64,000 nucleotides of DNA from JAHFUA01 sp963733935 (GTDB lineage: Bacteria; Acidobacteriota; Terriglobia; Terriglobales; Acidobacteriaceae). Below are positions 25,969 through 34,278 of this stretch, piece after piece; the stretch's first letter is position 1; each line of letters begins with the position of its first letter. Under the pieces are notes generated by a model. That model was given only the letters and a program-made list of their open reading frames with translations. It had not been told where the DNA came from and did no database searches. Where the stretch lies: NCBI GenBank assembly GCA_963733935.1, contig CAVTEQ010000008.1, positions 176,746 through 240,745 of the forward strand, read 5' to 3'. The position numbers and the translations under genes are program-made.

Positions 25969-26213
25969 CGGCGATTGGCCGCACGCGCCTTATGAGTCTT
26001 GCGGATCACCTCGTCCCAGGCAGCGTTGCGCCTGGCAGCTGGGACTTTCACCGAACCGGCGAGCGACAAGAAGTCGGCCGTCTTCGCGAGAACCGCCCGG
26101 TTGCCCTCGACGCGGAAAACGACGGCGTCGCCCTCTTTTATGCCGAGGGCCTCGCGGACGGCCTTCGGTACTGTGACTTGTCCCTTCGAGGTGACCTTGG
26201 CGGCCGTGTCCAT
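25965..26213 (-). CDS. vapB: AbrB/MazE-like antitoxin (VapB-type)
   Basis: The 82-residue protein has an N-terminal SpoVT/AbrB DNA-binding fold (AAKVTSKGQVTVPKAVREALGIKEGDAVVFRVEGNRAVL) and a charged C-terminal tail (AARRNAAWDEVIRKTHKA) that would wrap around the toxin. It neutralises the PIN toxin and normally represses its own promoter together with it. A perfect inverted repeat lies seven bases upstream of its ATG. Confidence 0.9.
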   Translation of the reverse strand: MDTAAKVTSKGQVTVPKAVREALGIKEGDAVVFRVEGNRAVLAKTADFLSLAGSVKVPAARRNAAWDEVIRKTHKARAANRR

Positions 26214-26220
26214 AGTGGCT

Positions 26221-26244
26221 CCTTACTTATCCTAGTAAGTAAGG
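26221..26244 (-). promoter_or_regulatory. Operator of the vapBC operon
   Basis: A perfect 9-base inverted repeat, CCTTACTTA and TAAGTAAGG with a 6-base spacer, lies directly upstream of vapB. Its place and symmetry fit autoregulation by the AbrB-type antitoxin dimer. Confidence 0.65.
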
Positions 26245-26294
26245 ATAGCACTCGGGTACGCTCGGCGGTCACCACGTTCCGGGCGAAAATGACT

Positions 26295-26334
26295 TGTCGC
26301 TCGCCGAGGAACATGATGATCGTCAACAAAGAAC
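26295..26334. repeat. Module-border repeat, copy 2
   Basis: This copy, starting TGTCGCTCGCCGAGGAACAT, matches 25,451-25,490 and 46,151-46,190. It lies about 220 bases before the first tRNA-Ala half when the IS630 element is subtracted, the same spacing as at the second tRNA half. Confidence 0.6.
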
Positions 26335-26413
26335 GGCTGCGCCACGTGATGCGTGGAACTACAGCTTGGCGATTTGTTCTGGGTTCCTACCCAAGGCGGC
26401 GCTCCAACTCCGA

Positions 26414-26434
26414 GCGTGTCTTTACGTGTCTTTA
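26414..26434. repeat. Arm-type direct repeat left of attachment site 1
   Basis: GCGTGTCTTTACGTGTCTTTA contains two copies of GTGTCTTTA ten bases apart. The same sequence occurs at 58,666 and 58,890, with diverged copies at 27,818, 46,273 and 49,330, always near the tRNA halves or module edges. Tandem short repeats flanking a tRNA-derived core are what tyrosine recombinase arm sites look like. Confidence 0.5.
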
Positions 26435-26527
26435 TCGAGATGGAAGGAGAGGGGTTGTGAGGTGACGTGAGGGCTCGAAACGCCAGTACCAGGAGCGTCC
26501 TCGAAAAGCACCCGGTCAAAAGGCCTA

Positions 26528-27707
26528 GTGTCCCGATTCAGAGATTCGTAGATATATGGGAATTTCGACCGCCGTGCCCGCGTTGTGTCCTTCCATCAGC
26601 GACGATGGGAGGCAGACATGGCAGGAACGGGCAGGGTCAAAGCCGAGTTGGTGCTCAGCGAGGACGAGCGGGAGACCCTTGAGCGCTGGGCGCGTCGCCC
26701 CAAGAGCGCACAGCGCTTGGCGCAGCGATCGCGCATCGTGCTGGCGTGCGCCTCGGGAGCATCGAATCTCGCGGTGGCCAAGGAACTCGGTGTCACCCCG
26801 GCCACGGTCGGTAAGTGGCGCAGCCGCTTCGTGGCCCGGCGCCTCGAGGGACTCAACGACGAGCACCGCTCCGGGGTGCCTCGGTCCATCACCGACGAAG
26901 TGGTCGAGGACGTGATCGTCAAGACCCTCGAAGAGATGCCCAAAGACGCCACCCATTGGTCGACCCGTTCGTTGGCCGACGCGGTGGGGATCTCGCCGGC
27001 CAGCTGTGCAACGCATCTGGGGGGCCTTCGGTCTCCAGCCCTGGCGCGCCGAGAGCTTCAAGCTCTCCACCGACCCGCTCTTCATCGAAAAGGTCAAAGA
27101 CGTGGTCGGGCTCTATCTGGACCCGCCCGAGCACGCCGTCGTGCTCGCCGTCGACGAGAAGTCCCAGATCCAAGCGCTCAACCGCTTCCAGCCCATCTTG
27201 CCCATGCTCCCCGGGACGCCAGAACGAAGGTCCCACGACTACACCCGTCACGGCACCACCTCGCTCTTCGCCGCCCTTTCCACCCTCGACGGCACCGTCA
27301 TCACCTCCTTGCACAAGCGACACCGGGCCATCGAGTTCAAGAAGTTCCTCGAGCGCATCGACCACGAGGTCCCCGCCGACCTCGACGTCCACCTCATCGC
27401 CGACAACTACGCCACGCACAAGACCCCGGCCATCAAGCGCTGGCTGGCTCGTCATCCGAGATTCCAGCTGCACTTCGTCCCCACCGGCTCGAGCTGGCTC
27501 AACCTCGTCGAGCGGTGGTTCTCCGAGTTGACCACCAAGAAGATCAAGCGCGGCGCCCACCGCTCCGTCCCTGAGCTCGAACGCGACATCAAGGACTGGG
27601 TCAAGACCTGGAACGAGAACCCGCGCCCCTACGTCTGGGTCAAGACCGCGGACCAGATCCTCGCGTCTCTTGCCCGCTATTGCATACGAATCTCTGAATC
27701 GGGACAC
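26528..27707 (+). mobile_element. IS630-family insertion sequence inside attachment site 1
   Basis: Perfect 23-base terminal inverted repeats (GTGTCCCGATTC... and its complement ...GAATCGGGACAC) bound the element, with the TA target duplicated at 26526-26527 and 27708-27709. It carries one transposase gene with a single frameshift. The insertion splits the copy-1 attachment region: the left part ends ...GGTCAAAAGGCC and the right part resumes about ten bases before the anticodon loop of the tRNA half. Confidence 0.93.
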
Positions 27708-27710
27708 TAG
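26618..27710 (+). pseudogene. IS630-family transposase (DDE), one frameshift
   Basis: From ATG 26618 (GGGAGG five bases upstream) the N-terminal helix-turn-helix region reads AQRSRIVLACASGASNLAVAKELGVTPATVGKWRSRF. An extra T near 27005 breaks the frame after GISPAS. The DDE catalytic part continues in the next frame: VVLAVDEKSQIQALNR (first Asp), HLIADNYATHKTP (second Asp) and FVPTGSSWLNLVERWFSELT (Glu). The stop codon TAG lies in the right repeat and target duplication. Removing one base restores a family-length protein of about 360 residues. The break falls before the DDE domain, so a programmed frameshift is not the obvious reading. Confidence 0.9.
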
Positions 27711-27712
27711 AT

Positions 27713-27764
27713 CTCCACATTCGCAATGTAGAGGCCGAGGGTTCGAGTCCCTTCACCTCCACCA
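27713..27764 (+). repeat. tRNA-Ala(CGC) 3' half, attachment-site copy 1
   Basis: The segment runs from the anticodon arm to CCA: stem ACA/TGT, loop TTCGCAA (anticodon CGC), T arm GAGGG-TTCGAGT-CCCTT, acceptor strand CACCTCC, A73 and CCA. U at position 70 is the hallmark of tRNA-Ala (G3-U70). No D arm or 5' acceptor strand exists upstream, so it is not a functional tRNA. The core 27,720-27,764 is identical to 46,397-46,441. Integrases commonly use this part of a tRNA gene as attachment core. Confidence 0.8.
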
Positions 27765-27825
27765 AAAGCCCAGGTCAGAGGCCCAAGGTTGGATCCCCCA
27801 GGTCATGTCCCTTGTCGGCGTGTCC

Positions 27826-28524
27826 TTACGTGACCTGCGGATAGAGGGCGGAAACGCCGCCAGCAAGTGCGGCCTGGATCTCACGGCTGACATCGTCGGC
27901 AACTATTTCGAAGAGATCCTGCTCGACGCCGTCGATGGCGATCTTGGCGATATCCGCGGGGTTTGACTTGGGGGCGGATATCGAGGCGGTCATGTCTGTA
28001 TCCATGTAACCAACATGGAGCCCAGCCACCCTGATGTTCTGGTCTGCCAGCTGCACGCGCAGGGAGTTGGTCATCGACCATTCTGCTGACTTCGCGGCGC
28101 AATAAGCGCCGCTCCGGGGGAAACTGACCCACGAGAGGACAGAATGGATGTTGAGAATCGACCCTCCCCCGTTCGTCGAGATCTTCGGGGCGAAGGCTCG
28201 GATTACCGACAGTGTCCCGAAGAAGTGGGTGTCCATCTCGAAGCGGATCTGCGCTTCGTCTCCATTGAGAAGGTCGGTGCCGGTGGATGAGCCGGCGTTG
28301 TTGATCAAGAGGGTGACGTCACCGGCGATCTCGGCCGCGCTGGCTACCGACGCCGGGTCGGTGATGTCGAGAGCGACCACCTTGGCGCCTGGCAGGTCGA
28401 CAGCGTCGGGGCTGCGTGCCCCGGCGTACACGGTGGCGCCCCGGGCGAGCAGCTCGGTTGCGAGATGGCGGCCGAGCCCTCGGTTCGCTCCAGTGACGAG
28501 GGCGGTTGATTGGGCGATATTCAT
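27826..28524 (-). CDS. Short-chain dehydrogenase/reductase
   Basis: A complete 232-residue classical SDR: cofactor motif TGANRGLG at residues 11-18, LLINNAGSS, the catalytic Ser in LNIHSVLSWVSF, and Y-x-x-x-K in YCAAKSAEWS. A C-terminal GYMDTDM follows. ATG at 28524 has AAGGAG upstream. The arginine-containing motif and ARSPD after the second strand suggest NADP(H). It is followed by the MFS exporter upstream on the same strand (gap 29 bases), so both may be co-transcribed under the HxlR regulator. The substrate is unknown. Confidence 0.88.
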   Translation of the reverse strand: MNIAQSTALVTGANRGLGRHLATELLARGATVYAGARSPDAVDLPGAKVVALDITDPASVASAAEIAGDVTLLINNAGSSTGTDLLNGDEAQIRFEMDTHFFGTLSVIRAFAPKISTNGGGSILNIHSVLSWVSFPRSGAYCAAKSAEWSMTNSLRVQLADQNIRVAGLHVGYMDTDMTASISAPKSNPADIAKIAIDGVEQDLFEIVADDVSREIQAALAGGVSALYPQVT

Positions 28525-28553
28525 GATGTCTCCTTTTGTCTCGGATGTGCAGG

Positions 28554-30008
28554 TCAGGTTGTGGCTGTGGCTGTGGCTGTGGCTGTGGCTGGTGCGGAGC
28601 GGGGGAGGAGGGTGAGGGCCGGAACGATGCCAGCGAAGGAGATCGCGGCGGAGAGCCACCAACCATGGCGAAACGCGTCGAGCGCGGCGCGGTCGTGACC
28701 GGCTGCGGTGCCGAGCACGGCCACGAGCACGGCTACGCCCACGGCGAGGCCGGTCTGGCGGATCATATTGATGACCGCAGAGCCGGTGGCAAGAGAATGC
28801 GGTGGGAGCGAGGAGGAGGCCGTGGCCATCAGGGTCGGAAGGGTGAGGCCCACTCCGACACCGGTCAAGATCATCCCGCCGAGTACTCCCGAGAGGTAGT
28901 CGGGTTGGACGGTGATCGCAAGCGCCCACCACGACACTCCGACGCCGAAGACCAGGCTGCCGAGCGCCATGACTCGGGCTGGGCCGTAGCGGGCGGAGAG
29001 CCGGCCGGCCACGACGAACGCCATGAACGGGACCATGATCGGTCCGGGTGCGATGGCCAGCCCGGATCGCAGCGCCGACCATCCCCAGACGCCCTGCTCC
29101 CACAGAACGATCGAGAGCAGCATCGCCCCGAAAGATGCGGAGAAGAAGATGGCGACCAGCGACGCCGCGGTGAAACTCCGGGAGCGAAACAGCGACGGAT
29201 GGATGAGCGGAGTGCGGCTCCGAAGGCAGTGGAGCACGAAGAGCGCGATGAGCGCCGCAGACGCGGCGAGTGTCCAGGCGATGGCGGGTGAGCCCCAGCC
29301 CCAGTCACTGCCCTTCACGAGCCCGAAGGTGAGGGCCGCCACGCCGGTGGTGGCCAGTACTGCTCCGAGAGCGCTGGGCCGTTCGCTCGGGTGACCGGGT
29401 ACGTTGGGCAGTCGGCGCCAGCCGACGATGAAAGCGGCGACCCCGACCGGCACGTTGATCAGGAAGACCCAGCGCCAGCTCGCTGCGACCAGCAGGCCGC
29501 CGACGACCGGGCCCACGGCGGCGGACATCCCACCGACCGCCGTCCAGGCGCGCACGGCACCTTGCCGGCGCTCGGGCGGGTAGGAGGCGAGGACCAACCC
29601 GAGGGAGGTCGGGGTCAGTAGCGCCGCTCCGGCCGCCTGCACGAGGCGGAAGACGATGAGCATGCCGACGCTCGTAGAGGCGGCACAGGCGGCCGACGCC
29701 GCGGTGAAGATCGCCACGCCGAGGAGAAAGGCGCGGTCGCGGCGGTAACGGTCGGCGAGGCGTCCGAAGAAGACCAGCAGCGACGCGTAAACGATGGCGT
29801 ACCCGTTGAGGATCCAGGACAGCTCGGCCAGGTTCGAGGCCCCCAGGTCCCGGGCGATCTGAGGCAGGGCCACGTTGACGATGAAGAGGTCGAGGCTGGC
29901 CAAGACCACTCCGGCGCACGTGATGACGAGCACCTGGCGGGGGGCGGCGGCCTTTGCCTTGATGAGGGAGGGTCCGGGACGCTCGAGCAGTTGAGTGAGT
30001 TCCGTCAT
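28554..30008 (-). CDS. MFS transporter, DHA2 (14-helix drug:proton antiporter) family
   Basis: The protein has about 484 residues and many membrane helices. DHA2 motifs are visible: LASLDLFIVNVALPQIARDLG near helix 1, WILNGYAIVYASLLVFFGRLADRYRRDRAF (motif A) and TAVGGMSAAVGPVVGGLLVAASWRWVFLINVPVG (motif C and the following loop). It probably exports a toxic small molecule. ATG at 30008 is chosen because it leaves 30 bases to the divergent regulator gene. The last residues are an (Ala-Thr)n tail encoded by a GTGGCT tandem repeat. Confidence 0.9.
   Translation of the reverse strand: MTELTQLLERPGPSLIKAKAAAPRQVLVITCAGVVLASLDLFIVNVALPQIARDLGASNLAELSWILNGYAIVYASLLVFFGRLADRYRRDRAFLLGVAIFTAASAACAASTSVGMLIVFRLVQAAGAALLTPTSLGLVLASYPPERRQGAVRAWTAVGGMSAAVGPVVGGLLVAASWRWVFLINVPVGVAAFIVGWRRLPNVPGHPSERPSALGAVLATTGVAALTFGLVKGSDWGWGSPAIAWTLAASAALIALFVLHCLRSRTPLIHPSLFRSRSFTAASLVAIFFSASFGAMLLSIVLWEQGVWGWSALRSGLAIAPGPIMVPFMAFVVAGRLSARYGPARVMALGSLVFGVGVSWWALAITVQPDYLSGVLGGMILTGVGVGLTLPTLMATASSSLPPHSLATGSAVINMIRQTGLAVGVAVLVAVLGTAAGHDRAALDAFRHGWWLSAAISFAGIVPALTLLPRSAPATATATATATT
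28561..28590. repeat. GTGGCT hexanucleotide tandem repeat (5 copies)
   Basis: Five perfect GTGGCT units lie within the last codons of the MFS gene and encode an Ala-Thr tail. The repeat could vary in length by slippage without changing the frame, since the unit is six bases. Confidence 0.85.
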
Positions 30009-30038
30009 GAGACTCACTGTAAGGGATTGCGTTCTATC

Positions 30039-30539
30039 ATGCAACCCACTATCTTGGATTCTGTGGAACACAAGAGCTTCGCCGACATGCACTGCTCAGT
30101 GGCCCAGTGCCTCGAGGTCGTGGGCGAGTGGTGGTCGATGCTGATTCTGCGAGACGTGTTCTTGGGCGTAACCCGCTTCGACGACTTCCAAGAGCGCCTG
30201 GGAATCTCCCGCAACATCTTGAACCAGCGGCTCACTCACCTTGTCGAAACCGACGTCCTCGAGAAGGTGCGATACAGCGATCACCCGCGCCGCTACGACT
30301 ATCGGCTCACAGACAAGGGCCGTGACCTATGGCCGGTCCTCACCGCCATGCGACAGTGGGGCGACCGCTACGCCGCACCCGACGGTCCACCTCTCCAGGT
30401 GACCCATAAGGCCTGCGGCCACATCTCCGACGCGGTCTTCGTGTGCTCAGTGTGTGGCGAGCGCCTCCAGGCCAGAGACGTCCGCGCCGCTCCCGGCCCA
30501 GGAGCGGTCGAGCCTCTCGTCGGGACAACGAAGCCATGA
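30039..30539 (+). CDS. HxlR-family winged-helix regulator
   Basis: The 166-residue protein has the HxlR core: CSVAQCLEVVGEWWSMLILRDVFLGVTRFDDFQERLGISRNILNQRLTHLVETDVL, then YRLTDKGRDLWPVL. A C-terminal CxxC-like pair (CSVCGERL with an upstream Cys-Gly) suggests metal or redox sensing. It is transcribed away from the MFS exporter with only 30 bases between the start codons, so it very likely controls that promoter. Its 3' end overlaps, antisense, the long C-terminal extension of the TRIC-type gene. Confidence 0.88.
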   Translation: MQPTILDSVEHKSFADMHCSVAQCLEVVGEWWSMLILRDVFLGVTRFDDFQERLGISRNILNQRLTHLVETDVLEKVRYSDHPRRYDYRLTDKGRDLWPVLTAMRQWGDRYAAPDGPPLQVTHKACGHISDAVFVCSVCGERLQARDVRAAPGPGAVEPLVGTTKP

Positions 30540-31335
30540 CGGTCGTCGTTCCCCGCTCGGACCGGCGCACATTCGGCGAGGTGAGCGAGATGCAGCCCGT
30601 CGCGCCGGGCCGTTTGATGCCTGATGTCCACCCGGCATGGACCATCGCCCGGAACCCAACGGGCCCAGCAAGCACCGCACATCCGTGTGTCGAATGGACG
30701 TACCCGGTACCTTCATGCAGCCGATGAGTAGCTGCGTCACTGAGAACGCTGACATGTGGCAGGGAAAGGTGCCATCGCTGGCCGACCGCCCACAGGGTGA
30801 AGTATGCGAGAGCCCCTGAGGCCAACCACCATTGGGAGTGCAGTCCGGCGGCATGTGCGATCGTGACCACGGATGCTCCGAGTAGGCCCGGCACGGCGTA
30901 GAGGCCGGTGCGCAGAACTGCGGGCACTTCATGGAACAGCAGATCTCGGAGCACCCCGCCGGCGATGCAACTGACCAGGCCGACGAGTGTCGCTGGCGCC
31001 GGAGCCATCCCCGCATGGAGAGCTGTGCTCGCTCCCACGACGCAGAACAGGGAAAGACCCGTTGCATCGGTTATCCGTAGGTACAGACTGACGCCGACAA
31101 AGCGTCGCCACAGCAGGAGGCAAAGGAACCCAGCGCCCGCGGCTGTCGACAGGTACATCCAATTCCGGATCGCAGTTGGGGCCACCCCGATGAAGACGTC
31201 CCGCACCACACCTCCGGTTAGAGGCACCACCAACGCGATCACCATGACCCCAAATACGTCAAGGCCCCTGCGACAGGCTGCGAGGGCACCACTGAGGCCA
31301 AAGGAGAATGTGCCCAGAAGCTCCAACGCCAACAT
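30340..31335 (-). CDS. TRIC-type (UPF0126) channel protein with aberrant C-terminal extension
   Basis: Residues 1-205 are a TRIC/UPF0126 membrane protein: two repeats of three helices with GTFSFGLSGALAACRRGLDVFGVMVIALVVPLTGGVVRDVFIG and SCIAGGVLRDLLFHEVPAVL. Prokaryotic homologues are trimeric K+-type channels of about 205-220 residues. Here the frame does not stop at the usual place near 30,730 but runs 130 residues further with Arg/Pro-rich sequence antisense to the HxlR gene, so a frameshift or lost stop is likely. ATG 31335 is used. A TTG at 31365 overlapping the previous stop (TTGA) is a coupled alternative. Confidence 0.75.
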   Translation of the reverse strand: MLALELLGTFSFGLSGALAACRRGLDVFGVMVIALVVPLTGGVVRDVFIGVAPTAIRNWMYLSTAAGAGFLCLLLWRRFVGVSLYLRITDATGLSLFCVVGASTALHAGMAPAPATLVGLVSCIAGGVLRDLLFHEVPAVLRTGLYAVPGLLGASVVTIAHAAGLHSQWWLASGALAYFTLWAVGQRWHLSLPHVSVLSDAATHRLHEGTGYVHSTHGCAVLAGPVGFRAMVHAGWTSGIKRPGATGCISLTSPNVRRSERGTTTVMASLSRREARPLLGRERRGRLWPGGARHTLSTRRPRRRCGRRPYGSPGEVDRRVRRSGRPTVAWR

Positions 31336-31361
31336 CGAATGTGTCGAACTGTTCCCGCCGG

Positions 31362-31934
31362 TCAACTTGGGGAGGCTGTTGCGTCCACCAAACTTTGGGG
31401 CGCTGTGGCGTCCACTACGGTCCTGACGAACCCAGTCTCGACGTCGTACACGTGGCCGGAGACGGTGGTCCGGGCCGAGATCTGTGGGGCGGCAAGGAGT
31501 AGTTCGACGTCAGCGCGAGCAGTTTGTGCAGGGTCGGTGGCCGGTAAGGCGGCGAGCATCTGCTCGTCGTATCCGCTGCGTTCGGCGAACCCGTGTCGGA
31601 GCTCCTTGTCTTCGAGGAGGCGGCTGCCGCATTGGGTGTGGTGGATGATGGCCACTTCGAAATACGGGCCCTCCGGAGCCTTTTGCTCGACGAGATAGCC
31701 GATGTAGGCGACGTCTTGGATCATGGCCGGCGTTATCCGACCGCCTACGGTGCGCCCGACGATCGCGTCGGCGAATTCCAGACCGAGGAATTCAAAGGGG
31801 TCGACGCGCGGGTCGATGCAGGTGATGACGTAGAGACCCTTGTGGGGGAGAAAGGGTAGGCGCGGCGTATTACGCCAATCTCCCTTGGCGGCGAACACCG
31901 CATTACGGGGGAGGACTGCTTCCAGTTTGGACAT
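31362..31934 (-). CDS. Beta-class carbonic anhydrase
   Basis: This is a 190-residue beta-carbonic anhydrase. Zinc ligands are visible as Cys and Asp-Arg in VITCIDPRVDP and as His and Cys in IIHHTQCGSRL. GRTVGGRITPAM matches the conserved segment between them. It interconverts CO2 and bicarbonate in the cytoplasm. GAGGAGCGAGAAGAA before the ATG gives a ribosome binding site. Its stop overlaps the possible TTG start of the TRIC-type gene, so the two may be co-translated. Confidence 0.88.
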   Translation of the reverse strand: MSKLEAVLPRNAVFAAKGDWRNTPRLPFLPHKGLYVITCIDPRVDPFEFLGLEFADAIVGRTVGGRITPAMIQDVAYIGYLVEQKAPEGPYFEVAIIHHTQCGSRLLEDKELRHGFAERSGYDEQMLAALPATDPAQTARADVELLLAAPQISARTTVSGHVYDVETGFVRTVVDATAPQSLVDATASPS

Positions 31935-32661
31935 TTCTTCTCGCTCCTCGTGGTTGGTTGCGCATGCGCTGACATCAATTTTGAGCGCCTAACGGCGCGA
32001 AGACGAGTGGCAAGAGCGACGCGTATGACAAGGTTTCTGCCGAGGTTGGCCAGAGTACGGCATCTATCTAGGGGCTCGACACTTCTTCCATCATTTGTCC
32101 ACGTGCGTCCAGCAGCTCGGGGACGCCATGAGCACAAAGGAGTGGTCATGACGTAACCGAGCGACAAGCTCACGACAGCCAGCCGGTGCGAGTCCGGTCC
32201 GGGGAGACGCCAAGGTCCCCGGTAGCGAAGCCCCCGGCGTCGGTCGAGAGGCCGGGGTCGAAGCGGGGTGGAGCAACTGGCCGGTCCGCAGCATGAAGCG
32301 AAGCCTGCAGCGTCGTCAAGGCTTCCCGCGAGAGCGGGGACAAGAGGGAGCCGAGCCTGTGTGGATTTGGCGAAGGCCATGGAAGGCGCCTGGGATCTTG
32401 GAGCGGGCGCCGAGGGACCCTCCGGCGTAGGGGGCGTGGAACGGTCAGAAGGGTGTCGTGGGAACTGGAGAGGCCCTCCTCGGCCCCGATCCTGCGGGGA
32501 CGGGAGCGCGCCTGCCTATAACCGGTGACCCCGGGAAATGGCAGGCAGCCGAGAGGGAGTCGGAGGGGGTCGTAGTAGTGACGACGGGCAGGACAACACA
32601 ACCCGCCCCGAGCGAAGGGCCCCTGCTTCATCGATGCACGACGAGGATGGGAGGAACGCTG

Positions 32662-34000
32662 ATGAGTGCCGAGAACTCGGCTAGGTCCGTCAGACAGGCC
32701 GATGGCCTGGACCCCGTCCGAGCCCTCCAACGCGTGCTCTACCGCAGTGCCAAGCAGGATCCGACGCGTCGCTTCCATGCCCTCTACGACAAGCTCGCCC
32801 GCAGCGATGTGATGTGGCGGGCATGGGTCGACGTGGCCACCAACCAGGGCGCTCCCGGCATCGACGGCGTGACCATCGCCGACGATCGAGGCCGGGGGCA
32901 CCGAGGCGGTGCGGCCTTCCTCGACGGGCTCGCCGCAGAGCTTCGACCGGTACCTACCGGCCAAAGCCACTGCGGCGGGTGCACATCCCCAAGCCGGGCA
33001 AGCCGGGCGAGACCCGGCCGCTCGGCATCCCCACGGTCGCGCGACCGGGTGGTCATGGCGGCGGCGAAGATCGTCCTCGAACCGATCTTCGAGGCCGACT
33101 TCTCGCCCCTGAGCTTCGGCTTCCGCCCGAAGCGCTCCGCCCACCAGGCCCTCGAGGCCGTCCGCCAGACGGCCAACAAGGGTGCGGTGTGGGTGCTCGA
33201 CGCCGACATCAAGGCTGCTTCGACGAGATCGACCAGGACGCCCTCATGGCTCAGATCGAGCGCCGGGTGGTCGACCGGCAGATGTTGAAGCTGCTGCGGA
33301 GCTTGGCTGCGAGCCGGGGTGTTCGAGGGCGGGGTGGTCTCCGACACCGGGGCCGGCACCCCGCAGGGCTCGCCGATCTCGCCCCTGCTGGCCAACATCG
33401 CCCTCCACGTCCTCGATGAGGCGTGGGACAACGGTGGTCGCCGACTGGGGACGCTGGTCCGTTACTGCGACGACTTCGTCGTGCTCTGCCCCACCAGGGA
33501 ACGGGCCGAAGCAGGCCCGGGACCTGGCGGCAGAGACCCTGGCACCGCTCGGGCTGCGACTGCATCCCGACAAGACCAGGATCGTCTATCTTCGCAAGGG
33601 GCGGAGGGGTTCGACTTCTTGGGCTTCCACCATCGGATGGTCAAGTCCTGGAAACGGCCGGGTCGCTACTACCTCCACAAGTGGCCGTCAGCGGGCCATG
33701 GCCTCGATCAGAGGCCAAGGTCCGTGACGCTGACAACCCCGAGTCGAGTCGAGCTGCGACCTGGACGCCGTCGTCGAGGACCTCAACCCCGTGCTGCGGG
33801 GCTGGGGCGCGTACTTCCGCTACGGCAACTCGGCGGAAGTTCCACACCGTCGACAGCTACGTCCACGACCGGCTGGCTCGGCTGGCCAGCGCGAAGCACG
33901 GACTCCGGGCGTCAACTGGACCGGACCGGTTCACTGGGACTGGCTGGCGAGCCTCGGGATCTACCGGTTGACCGGCACGGTGCGCTACTGGACTGCGCAT
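32662..34000 (+). pseudogene. Group II intron reverse transcriptase/maturase, several frameshifts
   Basis: It starts at ATG 32662 after GGGAGGAACGC. RT blocks appear in order but in alternating frames: FHALYDKLARSDVMWRAW and GAPGIDGVTI (block 1), FGFRPKRSAHQALEAV (block 3), CFDEIDQDALM, GTPQGSPISPLLANIALH (block 4), the active site RYCDDFVVL (YCDD instead of YADD), and the thumb and maturase part WGAYFRYGNS...LASLGIYRL. At least four single-base indels are needed to join them, near 32,950, 33,220, 33,310 and 33,500-33,800. The end is approximate. Confidence 0.8.
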
Positions 34001-34022
34001 GCCTGCGGTGAACGGTGTCGGA

Positions 34023-34055
34023 GAGCCGTGTGCGGGAGAACCGCATGCACGGTTC
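34023..34055 (+). ncRNA. Group II intron domain V
   Basis: The hairpin GAGCCGTGTGCGG-GAGA-ACCGCATGCACGGTTC matches the catalytic domain V: the near-invariant stem with an internal bulge and a GNRA-type tip. It lies directly before domain VI. Confidence 0.85.
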
Positions 34056-34278
34056 GATAGGGGGCCGCTGGGGAGGTGACCACGATCCCGGCCGAGATGG
34101 GCGATGAAACCTTCGGGCCAGCGCTTGACGACGGGATACCGGGTGACCGAACCAGCGGCCTACCTCACCGTTTTGATAGCTGACTGACGCTCCGCGCGTC
34201 CGCGGAAAATGCCTCCCGACGTGGGAAAATGACGGTGCTTGAAGTCGTCGTTTTACCCACACCAAGGAGGCACTTTCT

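Larger units (their letters stand above)
32186..34168 (+). mobile_element. Group II intron
   Basis: The 5' end carries the intron consensus GTGCG at 32186-32190, followed by GC-rich paired domains. A reverse transcriptase/maturase ORF lies in domain IV, and domain V is at 34,023-34,055. A domain VI stem GGCCGCTGG/CCAGCGGCC with a bulged A in CTACCTCAC points to a 3' end near 34,168. The loop of domain VI is unusually long, about 80 bases. The ORF has several frameshifts, so mobility is doubtful unless these are sequencing errors. Confidence 0.8.

Noticed and set aside
26618..27710. Programmed frameshift in the IS630 transposase
   Set aside because: The break is a single extra T in a non-slippery context. 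Similar breaks occur in unrelated genes here, so an indel is simpler.
27713..27764. Functional tRNA-Ala gene
   Set aside because: Only the anticodon loop, T arm and acceptor 3' strand are present. No D arm or 5' acceptor strand lies upstream at any of the three copies.
28561..28590. CRISPR or regulatory repeat array
   Set aside because: It is a simple GTGGCT tandem repeat inside the MFS gene with no spacers.
32170..33144. Minus-strand open frame in the group II intron
   Set aside because: It is a shadow of the intron RNA domains and RT gene, which are clearly on the plus strand.
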